A DNA stretch of 64,000 bases from Pristionchus mayeri (Eukaryota; Nematoda; Chromadorea; Rhabditida; Neodiplogasteridae). Positions within the stretch are counted from its first letter, which is position 1; each line of letters opens with the position of its first letter. The notes below the pieces were generated by a model. That model saw nothing but the letters and a program-made list of their open reading frames with translations, was not told the origin of the DNA and searched no databases. The stretch lies in the NCBI GenBank assembly GCA_036245805.1, contig BTRK01000003.1, positions 18,082,464 to 18,146,463 on the forward strand. Reading direction: 5' to 3'. Shown piece by piece: positions 37,455 to 51,200 of the stretch. Both the position numbers and the translations under genes were made by a program.

Positions 37455-38220
37455 GTCAGTTAATTTCGAAAATATTTAGATATTGGCGCCCCTCCTACTA
37501 ACTCACTTATCACCTGCCTATGCGCGCTCTTGATTATCTGATGCTTTCGGCAATTGCTTGCTTGATCGAGCTCAGCCATTTGCTATTCTAAAGCAGATTA
37601 GTGAAAGCATTACTTGCTTGTTTTGGAGGAACTGTTATCATCATTCAATCCGAACATGCCTACATCTTCCTAATCCTACTCATCTCTCATAGTCGCAATT
37701 GCATCACTCGTTTGAAGTTCCCCGACCCTCAAAGACGCGATAAATCATGGGAAGTACAAGGGACGCGATGCGCGGCCACCATTTTTCTCCAGACTTCCCC
37801 GACGAACTTTTGCGTGGACATTGGGAGAAGGGAGTGGAAGACGTCCTCTAATGGCATGGATTGGGAGGGAGGAGAGGAGGGGGGGGGGAGGGAGGAGCGG
37901 AAGTGGGAAGAAAAGAAGTTAGATGGACGAGTGATAGGCCGTCGCAGTTTCTCGCGTGCTTTTGGACGAATTTAGCAGCTATCTGATTTTCAGAGTTGGA
38001 ATTCCGGGTCACGAAATACTCCAAACACGCGCTTGTTTTGAGTTAGAAAACGTTATTTACTCCGTCTCCTTCTATTCTTACTGTGTCTTCTTCTGTTATA
38101 GAGTTTGAAGCATCACTTCACATTGTTTGATCGCATTTATCTATGAAACTAGCGACCTTCGGTCGCTACGTTATGCGGGGATGTGTGTTAAGGATAAAAG
38201 ATGGACGCAACCGTTGAGAG

Positions 38221-38609
38221 CCTGCTCAAAACTTTGTAAAACACTCGTGAGAGCAATTCGAACAATTTGGGATGGGGCTTCGCCCCATTCCAACTTTTTC
38301 GAATCACCCTCGGCCTCACGAGCCTTTCACAACGCTTACGCTGCGGGGGCTGAGAGCAGGTTGGGATGATTTTACAACAGCTATGTGTTATATTTTTAAA
38401 CGATTGGTTGTGAATTCACTGATAAATATAATATCGTATTCGAAGGTTTGCAAGTAGAAGCCTGCTCAAAACTTTGTAAAAGACTCGTGAGAGCAATTCG
38501 AACAATTTGGGATTTTTTTTTTTTTCGAATCACCCTCGGCCTCCTCACGAGCCTTTCACAACGCTTACGCTACGGGGGATGAGAGCAGGATGGGATGATT
38601 TTACAACAG
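38221..38609. repeat. Direct duplication of a 150-160 bp segment
   Basis: Copy A 38221-38380 and copy B 38461-38609 share CCTGCTCAAAACTTTGTAAA, GAGAGCAATTCGAACAATTT, CGAATCACCCTCGGCCT, GAGCCTTTCACAACGCTTAC and GGGATGATTTTACAACAG. Each copy begins CCTGCTC and has GAGCAGG near its end, so each is a weak hairpin. Copy A contains ATGGGGCTTCGCCCCAT, a perfect hairpin that copy B lacks and replaces with a T-run. Just upstream is AGCGACCTTCGGTCGCT, another hairpin. It could be a small mobile repeat. Confidence 0.8.
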
Positions 38610-38639
38610 AGCGATACAATGCGGTAGGATACCGTGAGA

Positions 38640-39500
38640 CAATGGTGTGTGGTGTGGTGAGGGTATACGGTTAGGTGCAGTGAGTTTTCCGCGATTTCCT
38701 AAAATGCACCATGGTGCGGGTATACGATAGCGTACGTTTTCTGCGATTTAGTAAATTACACCATGGTGCGTGGTGTGGTGGATGGTGCATCGGCGCATCT
38801 AAGTTTTCTGCGATTTTGTAAATCGCACCATGGTGCGTGGTGTGGGTATACGGTAGCGTGCTTTTAAGTTACCTGTGGCTTAGTAAATCACACCATGGTG
38901 CGTGGTGTGGTATACGGTAGCGTGCATTTAACTTTTCTGTGATTTAGTAAATCACACCATGGTGTGTGGTGTTGTGGGTTCCGGTAGCATGCATTAAACT
39001 TTTATGTGATTTAGTAAATCACACCATGATGTGTGGTGGGTTACGGTAGCGTGCATTTAACTTTTCTATGATTTAGTAAATCACACCATGATGTGTGGTG
39101 GGTTACGGTAGGGTGCATTTAACTTTTTCTGTGATTTAGTAAATCACACCATGGTGTGTGGTGTGGTGGGTTACGGTAGGATGCATTTAACGTTTCTGTG
39201 ATTTAGTAAATCACACCATGGTGTGTGGTGTGGTGGGTTACGGTACGTGCATTTAACTTTTCTGTGATTTAGTAAATCACACCATGGTGTGTGGTGTGGT
39301 GGGTTACGGTAGTGTGCATTTAACTTTTCTGTGATTTAGTAAATCACACCATGGTGTGTGGTGTGGCGGGTTACGGTATTGTGCATTTAACTTTTCTGTG
39401 ATTTAGTAAATCACACCATGGTGTGTGGTGTGGTGGGTTACGGTAGCGTGCATTTAACTTTTCTGTGAGTTAGTAAATCACACCATGGTGTGCGGGTATA
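38640..39500. repeat. Minisatellite of about 66 bp with palindromic core
   Basis: About 13 tandem units, each with CACACCATGGTGTG (a perfect 14-bp palindrome), a GGTGTGGTGGGTTACGGTAG segment, GTGCATTTAACTTTTC and GTGATTTAGTAAAT. Left units are more divergent (ATGGTGCG, GTATACGG) and right units nearly identical, so expansion has been recent at the right. Not coding. Confidence 0.9.
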
Positions 39501-42209
39501 CGGTAGTCATAAGTCTGACCAACGGAATATTGTCTGACCCAAGGCTAACTGTTTTGGTATACGGTAGTTTGGTAAAGCGTCACCGACGGACGGACGGACA
39601 AACAGACTCACAGACAGACGCTACGATATTTTTTCCTATAGGAATTGTTCTCTCTTTTTCATGTTTTATCACATGATCTATCCAACCTTTTTTACAAATC
39701 GTGCAAACTGAACTGAAGAAATCCAAAGTTACCATCGCTTTGCTAATTTTAATTGTGTCTTTTTCAATTTGATTTGATTGGCAGATTTTTGTTTTTCTTC
39801 ACTATCTTCATTATGCATTCTTGCGGTTCTGCAACTCCATTGCTCTGTTGCCTTGCAAGACGTGCCTCTTCTCATATTCTATTGTTTCTTTGCTCTATTC
39901 CAAGTTTTAACAGTCTTGCTATTCATCTTCTCTCGTCAGGATTATAAAAATATTTCAATTTTGGTATAATGAAGTCGTGACTATGCACATACCTCGCACT
40001 TCTCTTGCGGACCTCTCAAATTGTCTTGTTTATTTGCTCTTCTCCATTGAATCTAGTCGCATTCTCGGGAATATTACACGAATTATGATACTTTGATCTT
40101 GAGATTCTCTGAGACATCTGGCGCTTGTTCTTCTAATCGCATGTTTCTTGAAGTTGTTGATGCCCATAAATTTTGCGAAATTCATAATTTTACTTGATGT
40201 GTTTAAAATACCTTTGAAATGATGTGTACTAATGTTAAAAATTTGAATGTTTTGTTTGCTTAGTAAATATTTACTCAGACGGCCTTTAGCTTCCTGGCAT
40301 TGAAATTGCGACAGATTTAGTTCTTTTGCTAATATGTGCATAGAAGGATCAATACTTTAGTGTTGAACTCTCAATAGCATGACACTTCTTAGATGGGCGA
40401 GTGCTCGAGTGAGTTACTCTCATATTTCCAAGGGAAACATGAGTGAGAGGAGAGAGTTGAGATTGAAATAAGTGAAATTGCTGAGGAGATAATGAGAGCA
40501 CGAAACAACCATTCTATGAATTCCCCGCTACTTAAAGTTACCCAACAAGGACGAAACCCTGATCCCACCCTGATCCCGTCGCGTGCACGAGAGAGTATGC
40601 AAAAGTGAGAGGGCGCGGATCATTTTCGACTTTCCCTTGAGGCTATTATTGATTTTTAGCATTTTTGTATATTCATTCTATACTAATTCAACCATCGGCT
40701 ATTCGATGGAGGACAAAAAATAATGGGTCAATTTCGTCCTTGTAGGGTAACTTTAAAACTGAACTTTGATTCTATGCTGACACTCTCGAATCTGAAAAAA
40801 ACTCTTTCGTTATGTGTTTTTTCGATAATTTCAACGACGTCTATCCTCTAAAAATCCAGTTCGATTTCATGAGTTGGTTATCACAATCGAATTTCAAGTT
40901 CGCATTGATTATGTTGCTTTCTCGTTTTTCCAAACAATAATTTTACTAAAGGCTAGATCAAGCTAAATCTTGATTTCTTGATTTTCCGACGAAACTCTGA
41001 ATCAGTTAAAAAAGAAGAAGCAGAAAATTGTACGCAAATTATCTTATTTTTGCCACGAAGAGTAGTCTCAAATTTATTAAGGTATGGACCATTGTTCATC
41101 TTTTATTTCTCTGAGAACCTATTTTTAGAATATTTCGTAATTACCGGACTTCAGTCCACTGCAGAGCATCTGCTTGTGCCAGAATAGTTCAGTCTCCATC
41201 TATTTTTGTTCTCCATTTGCAAGAATCGCGCTGTCTTCACTAGATGGAATGACAACAATTACGCAATACCATCCGTGGCATCACAATTGTCTTAGCCATC
41301 TCTGAGTTCTCGTACGACCTAGCGCCTCCGTCAGTCTGATATTGGTCGCTCCGCATGTTATATTAATGTTTATAAACTTACTTTTTTCAACGTCTCCTAA
41401 GCTGTAGATTTGCGCGCGTCGTTTCGAAAGTCCAAACAAACACATCGCTTATCCTATTATTAACTCATCCTCTGATGATCTAATGTCCATTCTTTCTGGT
41501 CTCTCCCCATCTTCTGATTCACTTATGCCGTTCTCGTCAACACTTCCATTCTCTACTCTAGAGTACGCCTCTCGGCACGAAATGTTGTCCGCCGCCAGAC
41601 AATCGCCTCTGTTTTCCCCCAAACCGGAACTTCTTCCCGATCGATTTGGGTTTCTCCTTTTGGATACCTTCGTAATTAGTCCCTTATGTTCAAGACGCGC
41701 TTGATAGCCGATGAACTATTAGACATACCTGAAACCTATTCGAAAATAACCAAAATCATCAAAAAAGGGAAAATCTACAATCGATGTCCGTCGTGCAACA
41801 TCCTCTCCATCCTCTCCTCGACTTCTCACACGGTCGCTCGTCTTTCTCAAGAAGATTTCCTGCTTGTGCCCTCTGCTGCATCTCAAGAGAGGAGAGGAAT
41901 CCTAGCGAGATAGATGAAGAGAGATGGAGAGAGGAAGGAGGAGGACTAGAAGTCTCCCCTCCTCTAGACAAGTTATACACTCGCTAACAGCCCTCCCCTT
42001 GACACAGTCACGACTTAGTTCTTCCCCCCTCCCTCCCCTTCGCATCTAAGTGGATATCGTGGATATCTCGTGACGGACCTCGCCTCAGGAGAGGGAGAAG
42101 TGGATATCCATCTCCATTCCATTGTCGGAGCCCCTCCCTCAATTCGGCCCGTAATCTATACGAAGAACCCCCCCCCCCCCCTGGGACTCGCCCCATCATC
42201 ACCAGCGAA

Positions 42210-42278
42210 ATGTCCATCAGGAGCTCCAGGAGCGATCGTAGCGAGCGAACGCCGCTGCTCTCGCCCAGGAAGGAGAAG
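42210..42278 (+). CDS. Candidate alternative first exon of unc-80
   Basis: ATG opens a 23-codon exon (MSIRSSRSDRSERTPLLSPR...) ending at AAG|GTGGGA in phase 0. Basic/serine-rich composition with SERTPLLSP looks like a regulated cytoplasmic N-terminus. It can splice in frame to the acceptor at 45270. As with the 37410 exon, the connection rests on phase and strand only. A C-run lies just upstream (about 42169-42181). Confidence 0.4.
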
Positions 42279-45249
42279 GTGGGATTGTCTTTGTTCTTTG
42301 ATCTCTCATCTACAATCTCTTCACTCCACAAGCTCTTTCACATCATAGACAGACTGAAACTGCGCGGAAAATTGAGCTCTCGAAATGGACACTCGTTCTC
42401 TCCTTCTCGTTTTCTTGCGCATCATTAATCATTTTGAGTCCTCGGGGATCAAATTCGAAAACGTAGACGTGCGTAAGATATTGCCAAAGTCCAAACCACA
42501 CGCTTCACTGATCCTAGTATTCACTACACGTACCAGGGGAAATTCCAGACTTCTAGACTGCTGAGATTTCCAAGAAAAAGCAGACCGTAACCAGTATTCC
42601 TGCATCTTATAATTTATATTATCGTCATCACTGTAAATGCTGAAAATTCGAGGTTGCAAGACTGCATTTAGCGGTGTTATCGTCTGACTCTCTCCTGTTT
42701 GCACGCTGTCTTACTTTCTCTATCCCGAGAGATTTCTAATTTCGCGTAATTGCTCGTGAAAGCTGCGAAATCGCGCAGGCTTCAGTACGATTGTTGTTCA
42801 TTCGGACGAATTAGATGCGGTTGATATCCGGCCGTTTTGTTTTCCTTCTCTTTTCGAGTTCTTCTGGCTGAATCCTTCACTGCGCTCTCTCCATTTCCCA
42901 AGCTCTCTCGTCTCTCTGTCTGCGCTCTCCATTCATCTCGTGCTCTCTCGTCGTTTGAATTGCGAGCTCTGAAATTGTTAATGAGTCCGTTAGTTGCCCT
43001 CTTGCTTTCTCTCTCGTAGGCTTTTCTTACTCTGTTAGTCTCTTCCCATCCCGAGAAGATTTGCATTGCATTAGAGATTGTACAGGAAATTCGCGTTAGC
43101 AAGGATTTTGAAAACCAGCATCGAATTAGGTGAGGGCAATTTGAGTCTGCTAAGCCATTCCCAGGAATGTCTCCTTCGGAAATCGAATGTCCAGTATTCG
43201 AATTATTTTGAATATCTGTTTACTGTGAAATGATCACCGTTGGCCATGATTTACACTAGAGTTCAAAGAACAAATCTTTCGAATGGTTGAAGAGAAATGG
43301 CATATCTCTATGATTTTCATACTTCGCTCGTTACATTTTTATTGGACTTTGCTGCGTAGGCTTTCTCTTGCAGATCGTCGACCATCAGACAAATATTCAT
43401 CTCGAATTTCACTAGGCAGTGGATTGTTTTTGAACTCGTCAAACGCGGAAACAATATTTTTCGGTGTGTTCAGGACGTATAAAAATTACCTGAAACACAT
43501 CAGAAATATTTATTTAATTGAAGACAATAAAATGTAGGAATTTCCATTTATTTATTTTGTGTTGGATCATGCAAATTTCTACCCTTCTAGATAGACCTGG
43601 TTATAATCGCCTCTTTTTAAAACTGTGCATGCAAGTCTTTTTATAAAATTTACATATCCAGAAATGAATTGGTTTCACCCGCATAACAAGACCGTTGAAA
43701 TCAGAATTCGCTTCTCCATTTTCATACTTTACTTTTTACTTCTCGAACCCCATAGCTATCAGACACTCATCTTGCTCAGAACACTTTATTTTTAAATTTT
43801 TTTTCTGCAAATCTCATCAGAATACGATCAGACCACTCACTTTCTTCACTTAATTCGCCATACTTTACGTTCTTCCTTGATAGTCCATCGTCCTCTCTCC
43901 TCTCTCCTGTTCTGCTTCTTAATTCGATTCATTTTCACTCTTTTCCCAATCTCATCTTTCTCTTGTCTACAGTATAATTTTTTTTGATAATCCACCACAG
44001 AGTTTCTCAATTTTTGAAACACTTGTAATAATTAGTTCAGCATAGTTCACTTCGACTTCGGTTCCCTTCTTGAAAACATTTCAACTACTACAATTAATCT
44101 TGTCCATATTTTCTGCTCTCCTTCACTCAAGCACGAAAGTTCGCCTTCCTCTGACTTCTCCTACTATGTTTCCTAAATCAGATTATTCTTTCTCAATAAG
44201 TTTGGTCTTTGTCAATCTCAATTTTGAATACATTTTTTCCTTCAAAATAGATATCAAACCATATTTTATATTGGCGCATTTTCCACTCTTCCTTCAGTGT
44301 ATCTCGCAAGTCCATCTCTTTCCAATCTCCTGTTCTCCTTCCTAATCCGATTAATCTTTATTCTTATTACACTATTCTCTTAGCTTTTCCAACATCCATA
44401 ATTGTTGTTGTTAATCCACCACAAGATTGTGCAAATTTTGCGAATATAATTTTTTTTATTTTTAGATTCTGAATTTAGGATGTAAAATTTCATTATTTCC
44501 TTCTTGATATCGTACAATTTCTTCATGTCCCATCCTTCCACTCTTCCTTCAGTGTAGCAAGTGCATCGTGCTCTTCTCCATTCTCCAGTTCTGCCTCCTA
44601 ATCCGATTCATCTTCACTCTTCTCTCTACTACAATCCCGTTTCCTCCTCTCAGCTCACAATTGAATCACTCCAGAGATGTTTCCGATATTCCTCGTACCA
44701 GTCCTTTTTTTTCTTTCTTCTCAAAATATTTTTTATACTTCACATTCTCCTAATTTTATCACATCTACCACTACGTTTTCTCTATTTCGATCAGACTTGA
44801 TATTTTTTCTCTCAGAAATCTTGCTTTCCTCGGGGATCTAAGCTATTAAATTGTATGCATTTCTCTTTGTGCATCTGCAAAAACAAAGCTCAACGCGAAT
44901 TTCTCATTTACTCAAACTGAGATTTGATCTACACTAATTCCCGCTACTTTTCTTCAATAATTCCAGATATTCCCCCCCCTATTTGCTCCTTGGCCACTGC
45001 TCATCTTAATCGCACGCGCGGATGTCCTCCAGTCACTCTTGAGCACGCGCTATTTTGCATTCTCTCTCTCCACCCCCCTCGCTCCGCCCCTCCTCCTCTT
45101 CCCCTCTCTCGAAATTCCCCTGCGTCTCTACTCGTCCATTGTGTCGCGAGAGAGAGAGAGACTAGTGCTGCTGCTGCTGCTGCTGCGTCTGCTGCATCCT
45201 CCTCTCATGGTCTACGACTGCTCACCTGCTGCGAGTCTGGAGTGGTGAT
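42279..45249. other. Non-coding interval before unc-80
   Basis: AT-rich, with pyrimidine-rich open frames but no splice-bounded coding segment. 44160-44800 contains recurring blocks resembling CCTTCAGTGTA and TTCTCC-GTTCTGCCTCCTAATCCGATT, so some local duplication has occurred. The right end (45060-45249) carries a GAGAGAGAGAG tract and a CTG run (45166-45187) upstream of the first clear unc-80 ATG and is a plausible promoter. Confidence 0.45.
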
Positions 45250-48200
45250 ATGCACGTTCGCTACTTGCAGCATCAGCATCAGGGGACGGTGCAGCTGCTG
45301 CTCATGCCGTTGAGCAGCACCGCAGCCAGCGTCAAGAGCAACAAGTGGTGCGTTTACTTAATTTGTTTTTTACCATTTTCGAAAATACTCTGTTTGAATA
45401 TCATATTTCTGATCAAACGGTAAAAATGGTGAGAAGCTTCGAGAAAACATGTCAAAATGCGACATGGTTGAAAAATTTTCTCACGCTTGGCCAGCTTTCG
45501 GTGATAGATTGACCGACAAAACTCGTCACGCACAGTTATTGGCTGTTGGCTGGCTGTTTTCATGCTAAAATTGCAGTTTTTTCTGGATTTAGCGGGTCAA
45601 TCTAAGGGCAAGCTTGCTTGTGTTGGAATCCACCAGAGCGTGTGCAGTAGTATCACAGCTCGAACAATTGTCGTTCGTTAGAAGGGAGAGAGAGGGCCAA
45701 ATTCGAAAGAGATGCCGCAAAAAGCAGCTACTACTAGTGGAACATACCCTCCTCGTTTCCCGTGATCTCTTGTGGGTCATACTGAGCGAAAGAGCGTGTT
45801 CTACTACTACTGAGATGTCAGGGTACATCATCGTTGAAGAGTGATTGCTATAAGAGGAAACAGGGAACCCCTGAAATTAAGGACCTAAGGAACGCTGAGG
45901 TTGAGAGGAAGAGAAAGAGTATCTTTCGCAGTGTTGATGCGGTGGTTTGCCACCTCAACGACCAACTCCATCAATTACGCGAAAGCGCGCGCAACAGATC
46001 TCACTAAATCTCCTCCCTCCTCGGACCACTTCACTTCACCCCATCAAAACAACGCACTCCCCGGGCCAGACTCCCCCGGGGATAGAGGGAGAGGGAGGGG
46101 AGGGGAGGGAGAGGGAGAGGGAGAGGGAGAGAGGGAGGGCTATCAGTGGCCGAACCAATGGTGCGCAGCCCCCGCAAGCGATACTCTAGAAATAGAGGAA
46201 CGCTTGGAAAGGCATGCTAACTAAAAATATCTGGCCAAGTGCTCATTTTCTCATGATCTAGACAATAGCCTTGAAGCGATACACAAAAGGGCTGGTGATG
46301 TCACGCTTCTTCGTAATTTGGAAATCTTCAAATTATTCCCATCGTCGTCACTCGACAACACGGGGCTAAAATTGGCGTAATTCGATCGCTTCTCTCACAG
46401 TTATGCATTATACAGAAGCAGTGAGATAGCTCGCGCTGCTCCAAACGTTAAGGGTGAGAGGCGAAATTGGATATCTGGTGGAAGCGCCCTATCTTCAAGT
46501 TGTTGTTCAGCAGCAAATCTTTCGCTTTTTCACGTAATCCGAGCGTAATAGATGGCACAATGGGCGAATCTTGCGCACAAAATGGCGTTCAAAACGGGAA
46601 ATTCACGAAAAATGAGCTCTTTTGTTCAGGGACGAAGGTGATGGAGAAGAGTGCGAGTCGGTTCCACTGCCCATCCAGACCTTCCTATGGAGACAGACCA
46701 AGTGAGTACTTCGCCTGTTCCTCCTGTTATCTTGTCAGAACCCTCGTTTCTCTTATTTTATAATTTGCGAGATATGTGAAAACAAAAAGTGAGTTCCATG
46801 AATGAGCATTCTGCGGGAACAGAAAGCGTAGCAATTAGTATTTGGACATGGAAAATAAAAAGGATTGGAACAATTAGATAATTTGTGCGTAATTCCTCGG
46901 TTCTTCATGCACCAAACGGAACAGTTCCGTTTTCTGTTCTCATAGTAAACGACGAAACATATGACTTCACAAGAAACTACTCGCTTCATTTCGGGTGCTC
47001 TTATTACCGGTCAAACTACCGAGAACACGCGCAAACTGAAGATAGTCATGTCATGCGAATCCATTCCTAATTGACACTCTAGCTCGATCCGCGAGTCAAT
47101 GAGTTTCCTTGTATTGCGTGGGCGCTCTCATTTAGTATCGTCTCTTCGTCTGTTTGTCCTCATCTTCCCCTCATTCCCTCGCGGCTTTCGGATTTCGGAC
47201 CCGATTTCGCGCTGGTTTTATGGCTCTTCGATGAAAAAGAAGAGGAAAAGGAAAAGATGAAGAAGTTTGAGCAGATATCGAATCAATCAATCAATCAATT
47301 TATCTTATCAGGCGGAAACGCTCAGAAGATGATAGGTCGGTAGTCTTCATAAGTTGCACTCCACCAATGGCTGCCAATAGCTCGGGATAGGTCGTCTCTC
47401 CATCGCGCGCGAGGCTTTCCGGGGGGGGGGGGGGGGGGGGGCGAGTCCTATTGAATGGAGTCCAGACAGTTGTCGCACGGCTCCACTGTTCCACTCCCAT
47501 TCTTCTGATCTTGAGGGCCCAGCGCGCTTTCCGTTTCAATCCTTCCTCATTCCAGTCTCTCAGCTTGGTAATCCCTCTCACGCGGTCATTCCTCCATCTA
47601 TCCCTCAGCGTGACTCCAAGCATCTTTCTTTCCATCTTCCTCTGGGTGACTCTCAGCCTCTCCTTCTCGCTAGATCTCAGAGCCCATACTTCACACCCAT
47701 AGAGAACTGTAGCCGTGATGCAGCTCTCGAAGACTCTCCTCCTGATCTTGATGGACAGAATTCGAGAAGATAGGAGGTGCGAGAGCTTACTCCAGGCCAG
47801 CCACCCTAATCGAATCCGGTGTTCTATTTCGTCGGAATGATCCAAGGGAAGAGCTATTCTCCCTCCGAGATAGGTGGCGCTATCGACGAATTCGAATCGC
47901 AGATTGTCGATGATTATTGGATTGCGGGTGGAGGTGCAGGAGGTGAGGAGGTTGGTCTTGCTTGCATTCACTTCGAGACCAACTCGGCTGCACGCGTCCA
48001 TCAGCTTCTTCAGCATTCGTTCCAGCTCGGGTCGAGATTTGGCAACGAGAGCCACGTCATCGGCATACTCCAAGTGGCAAAGGTTCCTTCCGTCGATTCT
48101 AATTCCATCCGACTCCCAGTCAATGTTGTCCATGGCTGATCGTAGCACTGCGTTGAAGAGACGAGGGGAGAGGGTATCCCCTTGGCGGACTCCTCGACGC

Positions 48201-51200
48201 ACAGTCACGGGAACGAGCTCCTCATTAACTCGAATGAGTGTAGAGGAGGGATATCGAATAGCATTCTCTAATAACAAGAACTGCGCAGCGCGCATCAATG
48301 TTCTCCGTACCAATTCGAGTAGAACGCGAGAAGCACTCTTTGAAACGCTGTAAGATATTGCCTCAAGGGGGGAAGTTGTTGAGCGGCCGTGTTCACTGGC
48401 CTCTCTCCCTCCCTTTGAAGGGCTTAGGACCCCTGAGAGAGATGGGAAGAAAATTCGGTCGAGGAAGCTTATGATAATTTGCATGGCATTTGACCGGGAC
48501 CCGATGGAATATGAAGTAGGGCGGGTAGAGGAGAGAGAGGAAAGAGTCTGTCCCCCCCCTGACTGGCCCCCGAATTCGTTGTTGTTATTGTTGTTCTTTC
48601 TATCCTGCCAGGTCCAATTTCCGAATTGGTTTGGGAGGGGGCGCACTGTTTTCTGGTGGTATTCGAGGCGAAACAGGGCGTGGTATGAGAAGGGGAAGGA
48701 AGGGGCAGAAAAGAGAGGCGGAAATTGCCTTTTCAAGTGCAACACTCTGAGCTGTCATCTGAGACTGACAGGAGGCTAATTAAAACAAACTTAATTAAGT
48801 TTAATTAACCTTAATTTCAGTCCGTTCCTGGGCGCCAAAATTGGCAAGCTCCACGAGGCTTCATGTGTGGTCAGTTGTATCTTCCTTCTATCATCGATAA
48901 TTTGCCGATTGCGTGATGACCAGCTATTCCGCTAGATCTTTCGTGCTTCTAATTTTCGTGTTTACTTTAGAAGCAAAAGCGCTAAAGACAAAGCATATTG
49001 TCAATATTAATAGCTAGAAATGGTTTCGGGCACTATCGGGCCTTGAAAACGCAATAGACATGAAGTAGTTTGCAAGAAAGGAGGAAGAAAGGACGCGCGC
49101 ATCCTCCTCCTCGACTGATCGTGCCTTTCGGACGGCGCCTCTCTTCTAGTGAAGACTATAGCCATAAATTATGCGGCGCTCAAGCGAATTTTATTGGCTC
49201 AACTTGAGCGAATGAGAGGGAAAACACTGAGAGAGAGAAAAAGCAGCAGCGAAATGCTGACCGGAATTCGAGACTGAACAGCAGTCCTCATGCAATTGCA
49301 GTGACCGACGAGGGTTTCATTCAAGAAAATTTGTGACCTAACTGTCAAGATACTCCTTGTCTTTACACAAAAATTCTGAAAGATTGTATAATATTTTGTT
49401 TTTTTTCAAACCAACTAAATGATATTCTCCTTCTCTGCGTGCTAACCCATCCCTCTGACAGGGCGCATCCTCTTCCCTCGGGGGAATCGTCAACTGTCTT
49501 TGAGTGAGTAGAGCAGCAGTGTGTATTTCAGAGAAAGGGAAGGGAAGAGCGGGGGGCTAATTTGGAGAAATTCGCTGCGCTTTTCTGGCCTTTCTGAAGA
49601 GAGGCAAGAGAAGCAGAGAGAATAACTGAAAAGTATGTCCTGCCAGGCTCATATATTTCGGACGCCTTTTTGAAAAGGAGAGGAGAAAGAAGAAGGAGAA
49701 GAAGAGGCTATAGAGGGAGAGGAGCTCTATTGAAATACGCCAAGTTTGTCATTGTGAGGGAGTGAATCAGGGGGATGAATTCGGGTGGGGGAGGGACCAA
49801 ATTGATCATTCCACGGGAGGATTGAGAGGGATCGGAGAACTGGCTTGTACTTCCGCAGCTCAGGCCAGGCGCAACTAATTTTGCAATAAGTCGAAATTCT
49901 GCCGTTACTTTCCTCGAGGTTATGAGCCATCTTCGAGTACAGCTAACCGCTAGTTTAGCGTTCAAAAAGATTCCACAGTGGAGATATTTGAAAATGTCGA
50001 ACAATAGAACGAAGTCACTGAGCCAATAACTGTAGAAAACTAGATTAATCGCCTGATTCGCGCCTGAACAAAATTCTCCTGAAATTGGCTAATTCAAACT
50101 AAAAAGGTAGTGGTTGCAGACATTCGAGCGGGTAGTCGTGCAGAACATCCTGCACGGTCTCTCGCCCTCTCTCTCCGATGCAATCTCCTCAGTGAGCAGA
50201 TGGAGACTCGTGAGGGCCAGCTTCCCCCATCTCATACAGGTTTGTTTTTATTGTTGCCAAGGAGCGAAAGGAACATTGATTCCAGCGGCATCACAGTGAA
50301 TACATTCTATTTGTGAAACACATTTTTCCTAGCGGTATCTTTTTGACGCACTGCTGGTTTGTGAAACATAAACGGTTACTCTTATCAGATTTCTTTTTCG
50401 ACTTTTCGAAAATGGCAAAATATCCTTTCTCAGTGCTGCGGCGCCCTGCTAGAGGCGAGTGGCGGGCAGCGACCACTCTCCAACTCAATTCAGGTGAGAA
50501 TGAGCTAACAAAATTTTTTATTCCATCATTTTTTACTTCATCCATCGTAATGTGCTATCTCTTCTAAGATGTGGGAAATTCGAGAAGACTTTTGAGACAT
50601 ATGACCTTTTCCAGAAAATCCTGTACATCCTTCACTGGATGATACTCGACTCAGCTGCAGAATGCTTAGAGACGGAGGCTGAGAAGGTTGGTCTTTTCTA
50701 CATTTTTTTATCTTCAACAAAAAACAATACAAAGTTATCGGCAGGCCTAACGTCCTAAAGTCCCTAATGTTGCTGACTCTAAAAGACTGTAAAATAGCCC
50801 GACGTCTTTTATTAACTCTTTCCCCCACTTCAGCAGCCTCCAAGAGAAGAAGAAGTAGGGCGAGTACGTATCTATCAGTAGATCATTGCGTTGTCGCTTC
50901 TTGAGATCTGCAAAATAGCCTGAACTAGAAGTTCCTTTACCATGCCAAAATTTCAGCAGCCTCCTAACGGAGAAAAGAAGGACGAGAATCGACTGACGTC
51001 CGTCTTCTCCGTCTCGTCGATGCAATTGTTCGTCTACCTGATAACACCGCTGATTGACGTGAGTTTCAAAGCCAACTAATAGACAGAGCTATATATTGAA
51101 AACAGTCTCTCCTCTTCCTCGAGTCTAAAATTTCAACAGTAATTTCGATATTAAATCAAGATTCAGTTGCCTATTCGTCCTTGCAAGATGCAATGAGCAA

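Larger units (their letters stand above)
37455..42209. other. Non-coding interval with local repeats
   Basis: Probable intron or intergenic DNA. It contains a locally duplicated 150-160 bp segment (38221-38380 and 38461-38609), a minisatellite (38640-39500), and otherwise AT-rich unique sequence without supportable exons. Confidence 0.5.

Noticed and set aside
45166..45190. CTG run as polyleucine/polyalanine coding
   Set aside because: It precedes the likely unc-80 ATG in a different frame, with no splice site connecting it. More likely 5' UTR or promoter microsatellite.
47451..48353. Plus-strand ORFs over the LINE fragment
   Set aside because: They are complements of the minus-strand reverse transcriptase frame.
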